DNA of 64,000 nt. It comes from Albifimbria verrucaria. Its lineage: Eukaryota > Ascomycota > Sordariomycetes > Hypocreales > Stachybotryaceae. The stretch spans positions 3,100,001-3,164,000 of the forward strand of contig JAHREC010000013.1 of the NCBI GenBank assembly GCA_020081605.1, given 5' to 3'. Made by a program: the position numbers and the translations under genes. Every line of letters begins with the position of its first letter. The stretch's first letter is position 1. Under the pieces are notes generated by a model. That model made no database searches. It was given only the letters and a program-made list of their open reading frames with translations, and had not been told where the DNA came from. Shown here one piece after another: positions 59,021 to 64,000 of the stretch.

Positions 59021-60459
59021 ATGAGTTTCAAAGGTTTTCAGAAGAGCGTCATCCGCGTAAGCTTCATCCTGCCCCTCAATCCCATCCAGGCGCAACCCCT
59101 CCAAGCTTGGTCGGAGAGTGTCGTAGCCAGCTGACGAGCATGACGCGCAGGCGCCGCAAACATTCAAGCAGAAGTTCAATCTCGGCGAGCAGACCAAGGA
59201 CCCCGTCTACATCGACGCCGAGCGCCGTTTCCAGGAACTCGAAAAGGAAACAAAGAAACTCCACGATGAATCCAAAAAGTACTTTGAGGCCATCAATGGC
59301 ATGCTTTCTCACCAGATCGAATTCAGTAAGGCCATGACCGAGATCTACAAGCCCATATCCGGCCGCATGTCCGACCCAGACTCCATGAAGATCGAGGGCA
59401 ATCCGGACGGAATCCGTGCTTGTGAGGAGTACGAGATCGTCGTCAAGGAGCTGCAGGAGACTCTAGCACCGGAGCTGGATATGATTGAGACTAGGGTTAT
59501 CCGGCCGGCGAACGAGCTGCTAGACGTCATCAAGGTGATCCGCAAGACTGCGCTCAAGCGTGAGCACAAGAAGCTCGACTACGACCGGCACCGCAACGCC
59601 CTCAAGAAGCTCCAGGACAAAAAGAGCGCAGTGCCAAGGACGAGAAGGCCATGTGGAAGCTGGAGGGAGAGTTGGAGCAGGCTACTCAAGACTTTAATTA
59701 TTTCAACGACTTGTTGAAGGATGAGCTGCCCAAGCTCTTCGCCCTGGAGCAAGAATTCATCCGACCTCTCTTCCAGTCTTTCTACTATATGCAGCTCAAC
59801 ATCTTCTATACCCTGCACGAGCGCATGCAGAACTGCGACATTGGCTACTTCGACCTGACTTTGGACGTCGAGGAGGCTTTCCACAAGAAGCGAGGCGATA
59901 TCCAAGAGCGAACAGAACAGCTCTCAATCGTGCGCTTCAAGACGACTGGACAACGGCGGCCGCCAAAATACGGAGGTCGACCTGCCCTCGAGGCTGGCAA
60001 GTCACCCGCGCTTCTCACGGCAGGGCCTAGCTCATCTACCAGCAAGTTCGGCAGCATCAGTGAGCAACAACAAGAATCAGACTCCGAGACCCAAGCTCCC
60101 CCTCCATACTCACCACCGCCCATGGGCAAGGCTTCCACTCCAGGTCTTGCGGGTATTGTGGCCGGAAAGGCCAAGCCTCCACCCCTCCCAAGCCAAAGCC
60201 CATGCGCCTGGGCGGCGCTCCAGCTGTAGAGACCGTGACAGCCTTGTACGACTATGCGGCACAGGCCGAGAGCGACCTGAGCTTCAAGGCAGGCGATGTC
60301 ATTGAGATTGTGCAAAGAACCCAGAACGAGAACGAGTGGTGGACGGGACGCGTGCACGGAAAGGAGGGCCAGTTCCTGGTGAGTACCATCCATCCATCTT
60401 CTATGCCCGTGGCGTCATCTAACAGTTTCCTAGGCAATTACGTCAAACTAGGCAGTTAA
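59021..60459 (+). CDS. RVS167: Rvs167-type amphiphysin, BAR plus SH3 domain
   Basis: Binds and bends membrane during endocytic vesicle scission and links to actin patches. Exon 1 (59021-59056) encodes [12 protein letters not shown], exon 2 starts at 59151, and a last exon is 60434-60459. The BAR domain spans roughly residues 15-250 ([74 protein letters not shown]). A Pro/Ser linker ([12 protein letters not shown]) leads to the SH3 domain: [45 protein letters not shown]. Three bases are missing: near 59624 in the BAR domain, C run 60182-60185 in the linker, and 60375-60376 at the last donor, where repair restores the SH3 ending FPGNYVKL across the splice. Confidence 0.95.
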
Positions 60460-61594
60460 AGTAATACCTTTCAGCATAATACTTGGACGTGAATTGTTTA
60501 ATCAATAGTTTTGAACGCATTTTGATGCTTAGTATCGGTTGGGGTTATCTCAGAGCCGTGGGAGGCGTTGCAACTCGCTGCTGATTCCTCGACGCCATTT
60601 GCCTTTCCGGGAAGCCAAACCCTGCAGGAGACGCACTGGGGGATGGTTCAATGGGAGGGTGTTGGGTGGTAATAGTTGTTGTGACTGTCGTTGGTTGGGC
60701 TTTTTCTGTTAAAGGCCTTACCATCGGGAGGGTCAGCATTGCATATCACACACTATAGATATTCAATCACCATGATAACTTAACAAAGTCGTATATATGT
60801 GCTGTCATACCTCCTCTTTCATACTACTAGCTTCACCGAAGATCCTTGTCCACCAATCAGGCCGGCGCGCTCGTGCTTGAATGGGTCATCCCTCCGTGGC
60901 CGTATGCATCATGGGATGTTAGGGAGGCTCACGATTGGCACCGGGAGGGGTGAGTTAGGACATCGGCGAATGCCACTTTGAAAGTGCAAAAGCAACCCAA
61001 GCATCCGGATCTATACCCCAAATTTTCTCCTACCGTTCTCCATGGCTTCGGATCCGAGCACGGAGTCCGTGAGCTCTTCACGTACGCGAAGCACTAGGAA
61101 GTATCGCCGAGGCTCATTCTTTAACGCCGAATACGATCATTTACGAACGATTAAAACGTCTTCTTTTGCCCAGAGATTTAGAAGATGACGGTCACACTAA
61201 GCGTACACGAGAACGCCTTGCGGGAGGAGGGGCAACGGTCTAGGCTAGGCTCACACGAATGGGGGCGCGCATACTATGCATCAAGTCAGCCTCACCAAGC
61301 TTGCGATTACACTTTGTCCCATGGGGCAATAACAACGTATGCAGCAAACAGCAAAATAGCTCAATTCAGGCTTGGATTGGGGCCGTTTTCCCCAAGGGAA
61401 ACTGACCCGCTGTGCTGCAACTATTCTATGTCAACGGTTCATGGCGCATGTTGAGTGATGCGGGCCCGCCCGTCCCATACGAGAGACTTCGAAAGGAAGG
61501 CTGGGCTGTCGCCGGCGACGCCCACAACTACCGTGGTGCTCCGGCAAACTTGTGCACTTCCTGGTTCCCGTGAACCCTTAGCGATTGGCCTACC
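60460..61594. other. convergent 3' regions, no gene recognised
   Basis: Over 1 kb between RVS167 and the F-box gene. Open frames are short and lack domains. Confidence 0.45.
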
Positions 61595-63594
61595 CTATCG
61601 GGTCATATCGAAGCCGCGAGGTGCACCGTCCTCGCCGGCAATGGAGAGGTAGAATGCTGGACTCTGTCTGACATATGTCGCCAGATCTGAGCCAGGTCGG
61701 CTGGCCAGGCTGTTGGTGGCTGCATACTTTGGAGGCTGCGATATCCGGCTCGCTTGTGCGTCAGTCTCACAACGCATCTCCGCACCTGCCGTTGCATTTT
61801 CGACACGGGTCTGCTTCTTGACCCTTGCTTGCTCCCCACAGCTTGCGTTTTGCGAAGCAATACATTGGTGACGATCGTCTGCATGGCCCCCATGAAGCTT
61901 CCGCAGCCCGTGGAGGTGTAGGCCAGGGTCAAACGAGATAAGTATTAGTGCTCTGCACCGGCTCTTATTGGTGCTCTTTGGGGAATAGATGAGGAACCTC
62001 TCGTCCGCTGCCCAGTCGACGCTCTCTGCCGGCGTTTGTTGATTGATGATGTGCTTGAGTTGCCGTCCGACAGTCTCCTCTTGATTGGACTCTTGCCTTG
62101 GCGGCCAGTAATGAACCCCTTCGTCGCTAGTCGCAGCGGCTAATGCGGAAATATTGGATGGATCATCCAGCAGGCCCTGGCCCTCTGCCTCCTGGCCGGA
62201 GGGGGTGTCCATTCGGTCGTACACGAAGCCGTAGGCATGGAAGGTTTGTATTGGGGTCGGCGTCATTGACGAGGTCAATGAAACTTTGACAGGACGGGTT
62301 ATATGCTCGCACCAGGGAGTTGTTGAACGCAAAGGTTTCTCCTCGAGACCCATTGTCTCCCACGTGCAGATGCTCCGCACGCCTCACTTCTGAGTACGTC
62401 TCGCTGTCCCAGTTCGCTGAACTAGTCTGGGGGTCGGTGAAGCCATCCGTATAGGTATCCGGAAATACGAGCACCTTTTTATAACACGTTCGCTGGCTCT
62501 GGGAATGCATAGAAAGCCACTCCTTTCGACTCTCGTGAATGTATAGCTGGCCGGAGCTTTCGTCCTTGGAAAGGCTGAGATATGTCCAGCGATTATCGAT
62601 TGCCCCCTCAGTGGCTTGCCTTCGCCAGCCAGCTGACTTGGGCAGAATCTGTAGTTCAGAATCATCCCCTACACGGAAGCGAAAGGCATGGTAGAAAGAA
62701 TTCCACTTGTTTTCGTCGACGTCAATGACGGCTTGACTCGATAGGCCGTAGAAGTAGCCATCGATAATTTCGAAGCAAACTGTGCGGCCTATGTCCGCCC
62801 CAATGAGATCCTCGGGGACCAGCTTTTCTCCCCATGATCCTTTGTTGAGGTCAAGGCCACGGATGAGCCATCGTCTGGAGCCGTCCCGGCCATATCCTGA
62901 TCGAGTACCGTAGTAGAGGTGATTTTCGTCATTCCGCACAAAAAGACCCTTGGTCGACTCAAGCCGATGAGCGTCAATGACGTGCTTCGACCGAAGATTC
63001 CATATAACAAGCCAGCTGACAGAGTTGCCGTCTTTCGAGCGGGTATAAACACAGGACATGATATTGTGCGCAAAGTAGAGCGGTTTGAACTTGTAAGACT
63101 TGTGCTTCCCTGCACTTGGTAAAGCCGTGAGTAGAAGGTGCCGGGTATTAATCTCAACCTCCGTGGCGGCGCAGCCTCGCAAAAGCAAAACCCGGAGAAA
63201 TTCGTGGCCCTCATAGTTGAGTGTATAACAGAGGGCACCATTGGTGTAAGTGAAACCATTGGCCACGGCCATGATGGCCACATGGAAAGGCTTCGCGGTT
63301 CGAACAGCCGCCCTTCGTTTGACTATTCTTCTCAATCCCCTCGCATAGTCACCGGTGGCCTGAGCCTCGGAGAACTCGAGCGAGTGTCGTGCCTTCTTCG
63401 GAGGAAGTTAGACATGGGCGGAATGGAATGCGTAGGTGGGACAGACAAACCTGCAGAACGATGCGGCTCAAGCCTTGACTCCGGATCAAATGGCCAAACT
63501 GACGGCAGGTGAGGCTTAGGCTAAAGATCTCATCGAGCTCGAGGCACTCCATGATGAGGGTTATGATCTCAATGGGTGCGGCGAGAATGCCCAT
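61595..63594 (-). CDS. F-box domain protein of unknown target
   Basis: F-box proteins recruit substrates to SCF ubiquitin ligases. The ATG at 63592-63594 opens MGILAAPIEIITLIMECLELDEIFSLSLTCRQFGHLIRSQ, a clear F-box; an upstream in-frame ATG at about 63703-63705 would add 37 residues. A 58-bp intron (63450-63393) separates it from a beta-rich C-terminal region without known repeats (GFTYTNGALCYTLNYEGHEFLRVLLLRG, NIMSCVYTRSKDGNSVSWLVIWNLRSKHVIDAHRLES, WTYLSLSKDESSGQLYIHESRKEWL). The frame changes near 62253-62256; two added bases join DLVNDADP to FHAYGFVYDRMDTPSGQEAEGQGLLDDP. The last 80 residues are less convincing, so the true C-terminus is uncertain; the frame stops at 61595. Confidence 0.82.
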
Positions 63595-64000
63595 GATGCT
63601 GATGCCGATGCCGGTGGGCAGGCACAGCTGCAACTGGCTTCGGGGGTGAGAGGAGGCAAGGCTGTCGAGGAAGGGCGGCGAAAACGGAATGAGGAATGAA
63701 GACATTATCAGCTCCGGGAGGCTCCCAAGAGCCGCAACGGTTAGACGTAGCACAGCAGAGCCGCAACGGCGCCACCCATAGTCTTGTTCTAATAAGATCT
63801 TAGCGCGATGTGAGAGTCATGGCATGGTATGAGATCCGGACAAGGATGGGCTGGGAGTAAATCCGAAGTCCTTGGAAGACCGTGGGGACGGAAAGACGCT
63901 TTTCCCTGCAGCTATCCGAAGCTGCATCTGGTCTGCTTGGCCACATGAATGGAGGAGACGCATGCAGCCAGCCTTGCGTCGCGACCCGATGGTCGAGGGC
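63595..64000. other. upstream region of the F-box gene to window end
   Basis: Probably promoter and 5' UTR of the F-box gene. No further gene recognised before the window ends. Confidence 0.45.

Noticed and set aside
404..63594. Pseudogene cluster or repeat-induced point mutation as the cause of the frame breaks
   Set aside because: RIP gives C-to-T changes and stops, not single-base losses in runs, and the coding motifs between breaks are conserved. Only the TAG at 53893 could fit such a process.

Overview
The window is nuclear DNA of a filamentous ascomycete, most likely a Sordariomycete of the Hypocreales type. Genes carry short introns (about 50-100 bp) with GTATGT/GTAAGT donors and are spaced by 0.3-5 kb of intergenic DNA on both strands. 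Several products are fungus-specific: a group VI Sln1-type hybrid histidine kinase, a FluG-like amidohydrolase/glutamine synthetase fusion, and a secreted protein with no enzyme signature. I see no rRNA, tRNA, CRISPR array or intact transposon.

Layout, left to right: Yippee-like protein (-), possibly with a tiny membrane-protein ORF just behind it; Dug1-type dipeptidase (-); Mpe1 polyadenylation factor (+); Get3 ATPase (-); 5-hydroxyisourate hydrolase (+); small hypothetical (-); a 3.2 kb gap; Cdc50 flippase subunit (+); Spt16 of FACT (-); carboxymuconolactone-decarboxylase-like protein (+); small membrane protein (-); Bud32 kinase (+); glutamate-cysteine ligase regulatory subunit (-); AP-1 sigma (+); Maf1 (+); Sln1 kinase (-); FluG-like protein (-); small secreted protein (-); a large disordered protein (-); a 5.3 kb gap; MFS transporter (+); CsbD-like stress protein (-); Nfs1 cysteine desulfurase (-); Rvs167 amphiphysin (+); F-box protein (-).

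Most genes are housekeeping and do not form one pathway. They touch thiol and sulfur metabolism (Dug1, the ligase regulatory subunit, Nfs1), membrane traffic (Get3, Cdc50, AP-1, Rvs167), transcription and RNA processing (Mpe1, Spt16, Maf1) and signalling (Sln1, FluG-like). I find no biosynthetic cluster and no convincing new multi-gene system.

The strongest window-wide signal concerns sequence quality. Eighteen of the 24 listed genes need extra bases to read through. I located about 49 such sites, mostly in C/G runs of 3-7. Every site needs a base added and none needs one removed. The affected genes include essential ones (NFS1, SPT16, BUD32, GET3, MPE1), which points to homopolymer under-calling in the assembly rather than gene decay. 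Coordinates below therefore span whole gene loci, introns and frame breaks included. One defect does not fit this pattern: an in-frame TAG near the end of the MFS transporter.
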